A stretch of DNA of 64,000 bases from Acinetobacter sp. ANC 3929 (GTDB lineage: Bacteria; Pseudomonadota; Gammaproteobacteria; Pseudomonadales; Moraxellaceae): positions 1 through 64,000 of the forward strand of contig NZ_KB850000.1 of NCBI RefSeq assembly GCF_000369405.1, written 5' to 3'. The position numbers and the translations under genes were made by a program. The notes under the pieces are model-generated. The model did not search any database. It was not told where the DNA came from and worked only from the letters and a program-made list of their open reading frames with translations. Shown piece after piece: positions 27,906-36,221 of the stretch (its first letter is position 1; every line of letters begins with the position of its first letter).

Positions 27906-29246
27906 ATGTCAGGTTATGAAATTAATTTTGATGGTTTAGTAGGGCCGACACATCATTATGCAGGTTTATCCTTTGGTAATGTTGCATCAACCAAGAACCG
28001 CAATAATGCGTCCAATCCTAAGTTGGCGGCAAAGCAAGGCTTGAAGAAAATGAAAGCACTTGCGGATTTGGGACTCAAGCAAGGTGTGTTTGCACCCCAA
28101 GAACGTCCGCATGTGCCAACACTGCGCCGTTTAGGTTTTACGGGCAGTGATATTGATGTTATTGCCCAAGCCATGCGTACTGCACCAGCACTGTTGTCAT
28201 CGCTCAGTTCAGCATCTTCCATGTGGACTGCGAACTCGTGTACGGTGTCGCCATCGGCAGATAGTGCGGACGGTCGCATGCATTTTACTGCGGCAAACTT
28301 GAATAATAAGTTCCATCGATCAATTGAGCATCATACGACCACGCGTATCCTACAAGCGATGTTCAAGAATGATGTATATTTCGCGCACCACGAAGCATTG
28401 CCAGAAGCCGCTTTATTTGGTGATGAAGGGGCTGCCAATCATAACCGCCTTGGTGGTGCTTATGATCAGGCTGGTGTGCAGGTCTTTGTTTATGGCCAGC
28501 AACAGCTCGGTGGAAGCGTTGCGCCGCAGAAATTCCCTGCACGTCAAACGCGTGAGGCGAGTGAAGCGATTGCACGATTACATCGTTTAGATGCGAAACG
28601 TACGGTGTTCATTCAGCAAAACCCAGATGTGATTGATCAGGGTGTGTTCCATAACGATGTCATCGCGGTGAGTAATCAGCAAGTCTTGTTTCATCACCAA
28701 CAGGCCTTTTTAAATCAAGCTGATGCATTGCATGAAATCCGTCAAAAAATGGCGGGAATTGGGCAGGAATTTGTGTCGATTGAAGTACCTGAAAGTCGTG
28801 TCAGTGTTGAAGATGCGGTATCGACTTACTTGTTCAATAGCCAGATTCTAACGCGCGCTGATGGTGGCATGAGTATTGTGGTGCCAGATGAATCGCGCCA
28901 AAACAAGGCGGTATGGAGCTATTTAAGCGACATGATTCAAATGGGCACACCAATTGATGACATTAAGGTATTTGATTTGCGTGAAAGTATGCGCAATGGC
29001 GGTGGTCCAGCATGTCTGCGCTTACGTGTCGCGGTGAATGACACCGAACTTGCTGCGGTCAATCAAAACCTGTTTATGAATGATGCATTGTTCAAAACCC
29101 TGAATCAGTGGGTTGATCAGCATTATCGTGACGAGTTAACGCAGGACGATTTGGCCGATCCAAGTTTATTGATCGAAAGCCGTACTGCGTTGGATGAACT
29201 CACCAAAATTTTGGCTTTAGGCTCGGTTTATCACTTCCAAAGATAA
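27906..29246 (+). CDS. astB: N-succinylarginine dihydrolase
   Basis: 446 residues, the length of E. coli AstB (447). Hydrolyses succinylarginine to succinylornithine, CO2 and two ammonia, second AST step. The family start ([19 protein letters not shown]) is clear, followed by [19 protein letters not shown] and, near the end, [12 protein letters not shown] with the catalytic Cys near residue 369. The ATG has GGGAGAG upstream. Confidence 0.96.
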   Translation: MSGYEINFDGLVGPTHHYAGLSFGNVASTKNRNNASNPKLAAKQGLKKMKALADLGLKQGVFAPQERPHVPTLRRLGFTGSDIDVIAQAMRTAPALLSSLSSASSMWTANSCTVSPSADSADGRMHFTAANLNNKFHRSIEHHTTTRILQAMFKNDVYFAHHEALPEAALFGDEGAANHNRLGGAYDQAGVQVFVYGQQQLGGSVAPQKFPARQTREASEAIARLHRLDAKRTVFIQQNPDVIDQGVFHNDVIAVSNQQVLFHHQQAFLNQADALHEIRQKMAGIGQEFVSIEVPESRVSVEDAVSTYLFNSQILTRADGGMSIVVPDESRQNKAVWSYLSDMIQMGTPIDDIKVFDLRESMRNGGGPACLRLRVAVNDTELAAVNQNLFMNDALFKTLNQWVDQHYRDELTQDDLADPSLLIESRTALDELTKILALGSVYHFQR

Positions 29247-29279
29247 ACAGTAAACAAAGGCTTTTAAGGATGAAAGTAC

Positions 29280-30254
29280 ATGGTTGATCTATTAACGTTG
29301 ACTTTAGAACAACGAGTCCCTGTGCAAATGCAAGGGGAAACCGCTGGGTTTACATGGAAATGGCTAGGTGAAGGGCTATTACAATGTACGCCTAAGACAA
29401 GTTATAGAAAAACCATGGTGCTTTCTGCAGGTATTCATGGCAATGAAACCGCACCCATCGAATTATTGGCAAATATCATCAATGATGTATTTGCAGAACG
29501 TTTAAATCTGGCAGTGCGGGTACTTTTTGTGTTCGGTAACCCCGAAGCGATTCGTCATGGTGTTCGTTATCTTGAAAATGATATGAACCGTATGTTTTGT
29601 GGTGCCTATCAAGATTTAATTCAAGACCAAGAAACTGAGCGGGCAGCATATTTAGAGCAAGTAACGGCAGATTTTTTTGCTGATAGCTCGCTAGAAGCAC
29701 AGCGTTATCACTATGATTTACATACTGCCATTCGTGCATCGCTCTTACCTGTGTTTGCCTTATTCCCTTATCAGACAGCGCCTTATGATGACTTTCTGAT
29801 CCAAAGTTTAAAGGCTGCCGATTTGGATGCTTTGGTCTATCACAATGCGGCTGGGAAAACCTTTACTCACTTTACGACTGAACGTTTTCAGGCAGCGAGC
29901 AGTACTTTGGAATTAGGCAAGGCCAAGCCTTTTGGCGAAAATGACTTAGCTGAGTTTGCCAGTACTGACCAAATGCTGCGTGCCGTACTTTCAGATCAGG
30001 CGCTACCGATTAGACAGAAATCCGAAATTCGCCAGTTTAAAGTAGTGGATTCTATTTTAAAGCAAAGTGACGATTTTCAATTGAATCTGAGTGCCGCTGC
30101 ACCGAATTTTTCTACCTTTCAGCAAGGTGAGGAAATTGCGACTCAGCAAGCTGGCAATTATGTCGCGCATGATCAGCAAGTCTGGATTTTATTCCCAAAT
30201 CCCAAGGTGAAAACAGGACTTAGAGCTGGATTGATATTAAAAGAAATGAACTAA
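29280..30254 (+). CDS. astE: Succinylglutamate desuccinylase
   Basis: 324 residues. Zinc-dependent M14-like hydrolase giving glutamate and succinate, last AST step. Zinc motif [11 protein letters not shown] near residue 53, NDMNRMF, and YDLHTAIR carrying the third ligand. AAGGA lies 9 nt upstream of the ATG at 29280; an out-of-frame ATG between them opens only five codons (MKVHG). A weak terminator and the permease gene follow. Confidence 0.95.
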   Translation: MVDLLTLTLEQRVPVQMQGETAGFTWKWLGEGLLQCTPKTSYRKTMVLSAGIHGNETAPIELLANIINDVFAERLNLAVRVLFVFGNPEAIRHGVRYLENDMNRMFCGAYQDLIQDQETERAAYLEQVTADFFADSSLEAQRYHYDLHTAIRASLLPVFALFPYQTAPYDDFLIQSLKAADLDALVYHNAAGKTFTHFTTERFQAASSTLELGKAKPFGENDLAEFASTDQMLRAVLSDQALPIRQKSEIRQFKVVDSILKQSDDFQLNLSAAAPNFSTFQQGEEIATQQAGNYVAHDQQVWILFPNPKVKTGLRAGLILKEMN

Positions 30255-30344
30255 GACATTGCCAATGAAGCGGCTAGATGTGGTTATTGGATGAAAATAC
30301 ATGGAGTTTGAATATGGATGTTCAATAGAACAAAACGTGTCAAA

Positions 30345-30369
30345 GAATATCGTTTAGATATTCGTTTTT
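30345..30369 (+). terminator. Weak terminator between astE and the permease
   Basis: GAATATC-GTTTA-GATATTC followed by GTTTTT. The stem is AT-rich, so readthrough into the permease is likely. Confidence 0.5.
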
Positions 30370-30423
30370 ATGAATCAAAAGCAAGGACAGGTTGTCATAA
30401 GAATACAGTTGGAGTGACCGTGT

Positions 30424-31914
30424 ATGAGTAACAATAACGAAAAGACATTTCCATCAGGCCAAGCCCTGAGTGGACAGTATGTACCACAGCAGGATGTCGC
30501 CAGTTTATCGGGTACTTCAAGCGCAGAGATTGAAGTAGGTAAACCATTGAAACGTGCCATGACCAAGCGTCATCTGGTAATGATTTCTTTGGGGGGCGCA
30601 ATTGGAACAGGGCTATTTTTAGGCTCTGGAGATGTCATTTCTCAGGCTGGTCCAGTCGGTGCGATTCTCTCTTACCTACTGGGTGGTGTGATTGCATACA
30701 TGGTGATGTTGTGTCTCGGTGAACTTGCGGTACAGATGCCAGTGTCGGGTTCTTTTGGTGAATATGCCAGAACCTATATTGGTCCTGGAACAGGCTATAT
30801 GATTACATGGCTGTACTGGCTCACATGGACGGCAACGCTAGGCACCGAATTTACCGCTGCGGCTTTACTGATGCAGGAATGGTTTCCTTCTATTTCCATG
30901 TGGACGTGGACTTTATTATTCGCAGGATTGGTTTTCACCCTGAATGTCAGTTCTACACGGCTATTTGCTGAGTCCGAATTCTGGTTGTCTTTGGTTAAAG
31001 TCTTGACCATTATCTGCTTTATTGGATTGGGTTTAGCCGCTATTTTTGGCTTTATTTCCTATCATGGGCATGAGTCGGCACCATTGTTTAGCAAATTGAC
31101 AGAACATGGTTGGTTTCCAAACGGTATTTTCCCAATTTTCGCGACGATGTTGATCGTGAACTTTGCATTCTCGGGCACAGAGTTGATTGGTGTCGCGGCA
31201 GGTGAAGCGGAAGAGCCTGCTAAAACCGTACCAAAAGCAATCAATGCGGCCATCTGGCGCTTATTGATTTTCTTTGTCGGTACTATTGTGGTGATCTGTG
31301 CATTACTGCCTTATGAAATGGCAGGTTTAAATGCCAATAGTGTCAGCAATAGTCCATTCGTCACAGTATTTAATTACATTGGTATTCCATACGCAGAAGA
31401 CATTATTCGTTTTGTGATTATTACTGCGCTTTTGTCTGCGGCAAACTCAGGTTTATTTGCAGCTTCTCGAATGATGTGGTCATTGTCTGAGAAGAAGCAG
31501 CTACCGAAGGTATTTTCAAAATTAACCCGTTCAGGAACGCCGATTATTGCGATTATTGTGACCATGTTTGGCGCAATTCCTGGATTATTATCGGAACATT
31601 TTGCACCTGAAACGATTTTCAAAAACTTATTGGGTGTTGCTGCCTTTACCATGGTGGTGGTATGGATTTCGATTTGTGTCTCCCAATTTAACTTCCGCAG
31701 ACAATGGCTTAAATCGGGTAAAACAGTCAAAGACCTAAAATTTGCTGCGCCATTATTCCCACTAACACCGATTTTAGGTGGTGTATTTTGTGTGATCACC
31801 TGTATTAGCATGGTGACCGATCCATCGATGCAAGTCGGTTTTGTTTGTTGTGTCCTGTTTATTATCGCATGCTATGCGAGCTACAATATTTTTTATAAAA
31901 ACAAAGCTGTTTAA
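30424..31914 (+). CDS. Amino-acid permease (APC family)
   Basis: 496-residue inner-membrane amino-acid transporter of the AAT group. After a polar tail of about 40 residues comes LKRAMTKRHLVMISLGGAIGTGLFLGSG, the family signature, then 12 predicted TM helices; GELAVQMPVSGSFGEYARTYIGPGTGYMITWLYW is also typical. It follows the ast genes, so arginine or another AST-linked amino acid is the most likely substrate, though AroP, GabP or LysP-like specificity cannot be excluded. The ribosome binding site is TTGGAG. A strong terminator closes the region. Confidence 0.87.
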   Translation: MSNNNEKTFPSGQALSGQYVPQQDVASLSGTSSAEIEVGKPLKRAMTKRHLVMISLGGAIGTGLFLGSGDVISQAGPVGAILSYLLGGVIAYMVMLCLGELAVQMPVSGSFGEYARTYIGPGTGYMITWLYWLTWTATLGTEFTAAALLMQEWFPSISMWTWTLLFAGLVFTLNVSSTRLFAESEFWLSLVKVLTIICFIGLGLAAIFGFISYHGHESAPLFSKLTEHGWFPNGIFPIFATMLIVNFAFSGTELIGVAAGEAEEPAKTVPKAINAAIWRLLIFFVGTIVVICALLPYEMAGLNANSVSNSPFVTVFNYIGIPYAEDIIRFVIITALLSAANSGLFAASRMMWSLSEKKQLPKVFSKLTRSGTPIIAIIVTMFGAIPGLLSEHFAPETIFKNLLGVAAFTMVVVWISICVSQFNFRRQWLKSGKTVKDLKFAAPLFPLTPILGGVFCVITCISMVTDPSMQVGFVCCVLFIIACYASYNIFYKNKAV

Positions 31915-32230
31915 ATAACTTTTTTATTTAAACGTAATAATATAGACGAATAGGTTGTAGACATGAGCTGCAACCTATTCGTCTTTTTTATACATGATAA
32001 TAGGGCTAGCGTGTGGTCGCAGATAGATTAACCCGTACCTGAACTATGGCCTTTCTGATAAAGACTGAATAAGCCATCAAAAAATATGATCGATAATTCT
32101 TTTAGATGATGATTTGTTTACATATTGTGTAAGAAATACAGTCCTTGGTTGTGATTGCAAAAATAAAAGGTATAAATGGGTTGAGTCGATTTTTTAAACA
32201 ACAAAGAATCTAGGTGATGAGTTTGACTTT
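31915..32230. other. Intergenic region before the pqi operon
   Basis: 316 nt. Besides the terminator at 31945-31989 nothing is certain. The pqi promoter probably lies in the AT-rich part around 32090-32200; no clear boxes could be chosen. Confidence 0.5.
31945..31989 (+). terminator. Strong rho-independent terminator after the permease
   Basis: GACGAATAGGTTG (31945-31957) pairs perfectly with CAACCTATTCGTC (31971-31983), then six T. Confidence 0.92.
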
Positions 32231-32881
32231 ATGGCGAATAAAAATAATCCAACCTTAGCGATTGGTCAGCAAGTCAGACTCACTGAACTGGCGGGTTGCG
32301 AAGAATGCGATGCAATATATCGTAGGGTTGAGCTTGCATCAGGCGAACGGGCTTATTGTACCTGTTGTGGTGCGGAGTTGTATCGTCGAAGTCGATCTTT
32401 TTCGTCTTTGCTTGCCTTGGTCGTTACTGCACTAATTGTCTTTGTGATTGCCAATAGTTTCCCCATCGTCATTGTTGAGCTACAGGGGAATACTTCACAG
32501 ACCACTTTAATCGGTGCTGCATGGACCATGTTTCATATTGATCGTGCATTGGTCGGTGTTTTGATTCTGATTACAACTTTTATTGTTCCTTTGATTGAGT
32601 TGTTATTGCTGAGCTATGTGCTTTTCTTTATTAGTGTGTTGAAGATCAGGCCTCAATTCTTAACTTTGGCGCTGAGAGCCTTATTTTTGTTTCGGACATG
32701 GGGAATGGTAGAGGTTTTTTTAATTGGTGTACTTGTAACTTTGGTCAAACTTGTGGGGATGGTTACCGTCATTCCTGGTGTTGCACTGTGGGCATTTACA
32801 TTATTGAGTGTGCTTTTGGTCTATATTGCCTCAGTAAAGATTAAAGATATCTGGGATGAAGTTGATCGGAGTGTGGGATGA
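32231..32881 (+). CDS. pqiA: PqiA-like integral membrane protein, first half
   Basis: 216 residues, one PqiA unit: two Cys pairs at the N-terminus (CEECDAIYRR, CTCCGAEL) that resemble a zinc ribbon or rubredoxin-like site, then four TM helices (about 55-75, 95-125, 140-165, 170-200). E. coli PqiA is a single protein with two such units; here they are two genes overlapping by 4 bases (ATGA). PqiABC connects inner and outer membrane and is linked to envelope lipid homeostasis. It is the first gene of the four-gene operon. Confidence 0.85.
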   Translation: MANKNNPTLAIGQQVRLTELAGCEECDAIYRRVELASGERAYCTCCGAELYRRSRSFSSLLALVVTALIVFVIANSFPIVIVELQGNTSQTTLIGAAWTMFHIDRALVGVLILITTFIVPLIELLLLSYVLFFISVLKIRPQFLTLALRALFLFRTWGMVEVFLIGVLVTLVKLVGMVTVIPGVALWAFTLLSVLLVYIASVKIKDIWDEVDRSVG

Positions 32882-33657
32882 AGCAAAAACATGACCATGA
32901 CACCGAGATTGGTTCAATTGTAGAACACCTTTCCGATGTTGATTTACAGATTAAAAATTATGTCAGGGCAAAACAGGTTGGGCTCATTCAATGTCATTGC
33001 TGTGGATTACTAAATTCTGTAGCGAGTCACACAGATCTGGAAAATCATGCTCAATGTTCGAGATGTAAAAGTACATTGCATTCACGTAAACCACAAAGTT
33101 TAAATCGTACCTTCGCTTTAGTGGTTGCGGCTGCTATTTTATATATTCCAGCCAATGTATTACCGATGACGGTTACAGATTCATTATTGGGACGTCAGCA
33201 AGATACGATTATCAGTGGAGTCATTTATTTCTGGCAAAATGGGGATTATCTGGTGTCTGTGGTCATTTTTATGGCCAGTATCTTTATCCCGATTTTAAAA
33301 TTACTGATTCTGGTATTTTTACTCGTTGCCGTCTCCATGCAGTCTTCTTCAAAATTGCATTTTTCACCTGAACATTGTGCCTTGCTGTATCGGATTGTTG
33401 AGTTTATTGGACGCTGGTCAATGATTGACGTCTTCGTCGTGGCATTATTAACGGCACTGATACAGATTCAGTCGCTTGCAACCATATTGGCTGGACCAGG
33501 TGCAGTGGCTTTTGGTGCTGTGGTGGTGTTGACCATGTTTGCTTCACTGAGTTTTGATCCAAGAATCATTTGGGACAATTATTTCAAGGCGCATGAAGCA
33601 AATGCGCAACAATCAAATCATTTGAAAGGAACGGCGATTCATCAATTAAAAAGTTAA
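32878..33657 (+). CDS. pqiA: PqiA-like integral membrane protein, second half
   Basis: 259 residues with the same plan as the preceding gene: Cys pairs CHCCGLL and CSRCKST, then FALVVAAAILYIPANVLPMTV, the characteristic PqiA helix-and-loop motif, and three further TM helices. Its start overlaps the preceding stop codon, so the two halves are translated together and probably form one complex. The 22-nt gap to pqiB keeps it in the operon. Confidence 0.86.
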   Translation: MKQKHDHDTEIGSIVEHLSDVDLQIKNYVRAKQVGLIQCHCCGLLNSVASHTDLENHAQCSRCKSTLHSRKPQSLNRTFALVVAAAILYIPANVLPMTVTDSLLGRQQDTIISGVIYFWQNGDYLVSVVIFMASIFIPILKLLILVFLLVAVSMQSSSKLHFSPEHCALLYRIVEFIGRWSMIDVFVVALLTALIQIQSLATILAGPGAVAFGAVVVLTMFASLSFDPRIIWDNYFKAHEANAQQSNHLKGTAIHQLKS

Positions 33658-33702
33658 GATTGAAGATGAACCTTATTTTTGACCTATAAAAGAAAGATCA
33701 CT

Positions 33703-35355
33703 ATGTCAGAAAATACCCCGAATAGCCGAGATTCTGAAGAAAATACTACGGTGTTAATGCAGAACGATGCAATCTTCGATGAACCTGAAAAAAAGAAGGG
33801 ACGTTGGAGACCTGCGCTCATTTGGCTGGTTCCATTTATTGCGCTTTTAATCGCACTTTCGCTTGCAGCAAAAGCCGTGCTGGATACAGGTCCAACCATT
33901 GAAGTGTCTTTCCGAACAGCAGAAGGTTTGGTGGCCGGGAAAACGACAGTACGTTATAAACAGGTCGATATTGGTTTGGTTCGACAGATTGATCTTTCGG
34001 ATGACCGATCTCATGTTATTGCCAAAATTGAATTACGCAAAGATGCCAGTAATTTTGCAGCCAAAGATTCGCGTTTTTGGGTAGTGAGACCTCGAGTAGG
34101 AACGGGTGGTATTTCGGGTATTGATACCTTACTCTCTGGTGCATATATTGAAGTCGATGGGGGGAAGGCTGAACAGAAGCAAGAGAATTTTACTGGGCTT
34201 GAAGTTCCGCCTGTAGTGTCATCGGACATACCAGGGAAGGTCTTTTTCTTAAAAGCACAGGACTTGGGGTCACTTGATGTTGGCGTGCCGATTTACTATC
34301 GTAGAATTAATGTTGGGCAGATTACGGCTTATAAATTGGCTGCCGATGGAAAAAGTGTTGAACTACAAACCTTTATTCAATCACCATACGATAAATTCGT
34401 AACCACAGATGCACGTTTTTGGCAGGCCAGTGGGGTTGATGTGACCTTAAATGCATCAGGATTTAATCTGGATACGCAATCGTTTGCCAGTATTATTGCG
34501 GGCGGTATTGCCTTTGGCTATCCAGAAAATTCTGCTGGCGCTATTGCACCAGACAATAGCTATTTTACTTTATCGGACTCTCGTAAAGAGGCCATGAAGG
34601 AACCTGATGGTAAGCCGCGTCCAATTATTATGTACTTTGATCATTCGCTTCGTGGTTTAACCGCGGGTGCACCAATAGACTTTATGGGTATTGAGATTGG
34701 TAATGTCAAAGCTATCAATGTCGAATTTGATCAGTCTTATACGCATTTAAGAATGCGCGTGGATGCCGTGATTTATCCATCACGTTTAGCCCATGGCAAA
34801 GAGCTTGATCCAGATGGCGAAATTTTTAAATACTTTATTGAGAGAGGTTGGCGTGCGCAGATGCGGACGGGTAATTTATTAACAGGTCAGAACTACATTG
34901 CCTTTGATAAGTTTCCAAAAGCCAAAGCCGCCTCTTTAATTACGAGACCAGATGGGCGTGTTGAAGTACCAACGACTGCAACAGAGTTGAGTGGTTTACA
35001 GGCACAAGTTTCACAAATCGCAGATAAAGTGAGTAAGTTCCCACTCGAAGAAATTGGACAAGATGTTCGTAAGACGCTTAATAATATGAACACGACCATT
35101 GAATCGACAGATAAATTGGTGAAACAGTTGGATGGCAAAGTTGCACCAGGCTTACAAGCGACGCTGAATGATGTGCGTAAAACGATGCAATCGAGTGAAT
35201 CTATTTTGTCGAGTGATGCACCGATGCAGCAGGATGTGCGTAAAGCATTGCAGCAAATGACTCGAGCTGCTGCATCTTTACAATTAATGGCGGATTATAT
35301 TGAACAGCATCCTGAATCACTGATTCGGGGTAAAAAAGCAGAGGCAAACAAATGA
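33703..35355 (+). CDS. pqiB: PqiB-like MCE protein
   Basis: 550 residues from the ATG at 33703 (a TTG eight codons earlier is in frame but lacks a ribosome binding site; AAAGAAAGA precedes the ATG). One N-terminal TM helix (PALIWLVPFIALLIALSLAAKAV) anchors a periplasmic chain with three MCE domains, starting near TIEVSFRTAEGLVAGKT, GKVFFLKAQDLGSLDVGV and PIIMYFDHSLRGLTAGAP. A helical C-terminal tail follows. In E. coli PqiB hexamers form a lipid-conducting tube across the periplasm. It overlaps pqiC by 4 bases. Confidence 0.92.
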   Translation: MSENTPNSRDSEENTTVLMQNDAIFDEPEKKKGRWRPALIWLVPFIALLIALSLAAKAVLDTGPTIEVSFRTAEGLVAGKTTVRYKQVDIGLVRQIDLSDDRSHVIAKIELRKDASNFAAKDSRFWVVRPRVGTGGISGIDTLLSGAYIEVDGGKAEQKQENFTGLEVPPVVSSDIPGKVFFLKAQDLGSLDVGVPIYYRRINVGQITAYKLAADGKSVELQTFIQSPYDKFVTTDARFWQASGVDVTLNASGFNLDTQSFASIIAGGIAFGYPENSAGAIAPDNSYFTLSDSRKEAMKEPDGKPRPIIMYFDHSLRGLTAGAPIDFMGIEIGNVKAINVEFDQSYTHLRMRVDAVIYPSRLAHGKELDPDGEIFKYFIERGWRAQMRTGNLLTGQNYIAFDKFPKAKAASLITRPDGRVEVPTTATELSGLQAQVSQIADKVSKFPLEEIGQDVRKTLNNMNTTIESTDKLVKQLDGKVAPGLQATLNDVRKTMQSSESILSSDAPMQQDVRKALQQMTRAAASLQLMADYIEQHPESLIRGKKAEANK

Positions 35356-36053
35356 TAAGAACAATGATCGCTAAACATTCACATGCTGTAGCAGGTGGGC
35401 TCAGCAGCGTGAGCATCTTATCGGCTGCTGTGTTACTCACAGCCTGTTCGGGTTCACCCACACCGAATTATTACACGTTGGCAAGTAAAGTTTCTCCATT
35501 GCCAAGTTCAAAGGTCAGGGTCATTGAAGTATTGCCTGTTGGATTGCCAGACCGTATTAATCGAGCACCGATCGTCATACAGGATGCAGCGGGTAAATCT
35601 AAAATCATGGAGAATGAGCGTTGGACATCCACGCTCGGGGCTGAATTAAGAGATAATCTGTCCGCTGGTTTACAGCAAAAGCTTGGTGCTGTTGATCGAT
35701 ACAGCAGTGGCATGGTCGGTGGTAAAGTGTCGTATCGTGTTGCAACTGACTTTTCACATTTTGATATTGTTAATACGAGTGATACCGCAAAGAAAAATGT
35801 CGAAGTGTCGGTTGCTTGGATCATTAAGCGCAATGATCCCACCGTTGCTTTAGATCAGAATCCTGTGCAAAACCAGCAGTTGGCATGTCGTATGAGTTTT
35901 AGCCAGCCGATTTCAGGAAATACGGAGCAATTGCAGAATATCGTGAGCGCAGCAAGTGGTTCATTAAATCGAGTGGTCGATGCGATTGCACTGTCGATAG
36001 TGGCATCGGACTCAAAATCTCCGATTAACCTAAATGGGGTAATTTGTTCATAA
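35352..36053 (+). CDS. pqiC: PqiC-like outer-membrane lipoprotein
   Basis: 233 residues, ABC-type transport auxiliary lipoprotein family. An unusually long N-terminal stretch precedes the lipobox LLTAC (Cys near residue 32), followed by SGSPTPNYYTLAS, the standard PqiC/YmbA start after the lipid anchor. Also seen: VLPVGLPDRINRAPIVIQ and NERWTSTLGAELRDNLSAGL. It would receive the PqiB tube at the outer membrane. The start overlaps the pqiB stop by 4 bases. A terminator follows 10 nt after the gene. Confidence 0.88.
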   Translation: MIRTMIAKHSHAVAGGLSSVSILSAAVLLTACSGSPTPNYYTLASKVSPLPSSKVRVIEVLPVGLPDRINRAPIVIQDAAGKSKIMENERWTSTLGAELRDNLSAGLQQKLGAVDRYSSGMVGGKVSYRVATDFSHFDIVNTSDTAKKNVEVSVAWIIKRNDPTVALDQNPVQNQQLACRMSFSQPISGNTEQLQNIVSAASGSLNRVVDAIALSIVASDSKSPINLNGVICS

Positions 36054-36061
36054 TTTGAATA

Positions 36062-36097
36062 AAAAGTGGTCAGATTGATCACTTTTGTTTTGTTCTA
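36062..36097 (+). terminator. Rho-independent terminator after pqiC
   Basis: AAAAGTGGTC (36062-36071) and GATCACTTTT (36077-36086) with one G-U pair, then a T-rich tract. Confidence 0.75.
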
Positions 36098-36143
36098 GTT
36101 TTTATTGTTTATTCAGACATCACACTTTAATGTTGTTTTAAGT

Positions 36144-36216
36144 TGCTCTCTTTACTTTACCAGCTAATACAAATACCTCATTTCGTATTAGCTGGATCAG
36201 AACATTAAAGAGAGTA
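36144..36216 (+). promoter_or_regulatory. Nested inverted repeat enclosing the Shine-Dalgarno of the Pls-like gene
   Basis: Inner arms CCAGCTAATAC (36160-36170) and GTATTAGCTGG (36185-36195), perfect 11 bp over a 14-nt loop. Outer arms CTCTCTTTA (36146-36154) and TAAAGAGAG (36206-36214), perfect 9 bp, extendable by a G-U and a T-A pair. The right outer arm is the ribosome binding site (AAAGAGAG, 7 nt before the ATG), so the folded leader would hide it. Confidence 0.7.
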
Positions 36217-36221
36217 TAAAA

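Noticed and set aside
29270..29287. Short frame MKVHG before astE as a leader peptide
   Set aside because: Only five codons, and it uses the ribosome binding site that fits astE well; likely chance.
31374..31811. 145-residue minus-strand frame opposite the amino-acid permease
   Set aside because: Mirror of membrane-helix codons, which often stay open on the opposite strand; no independent support.
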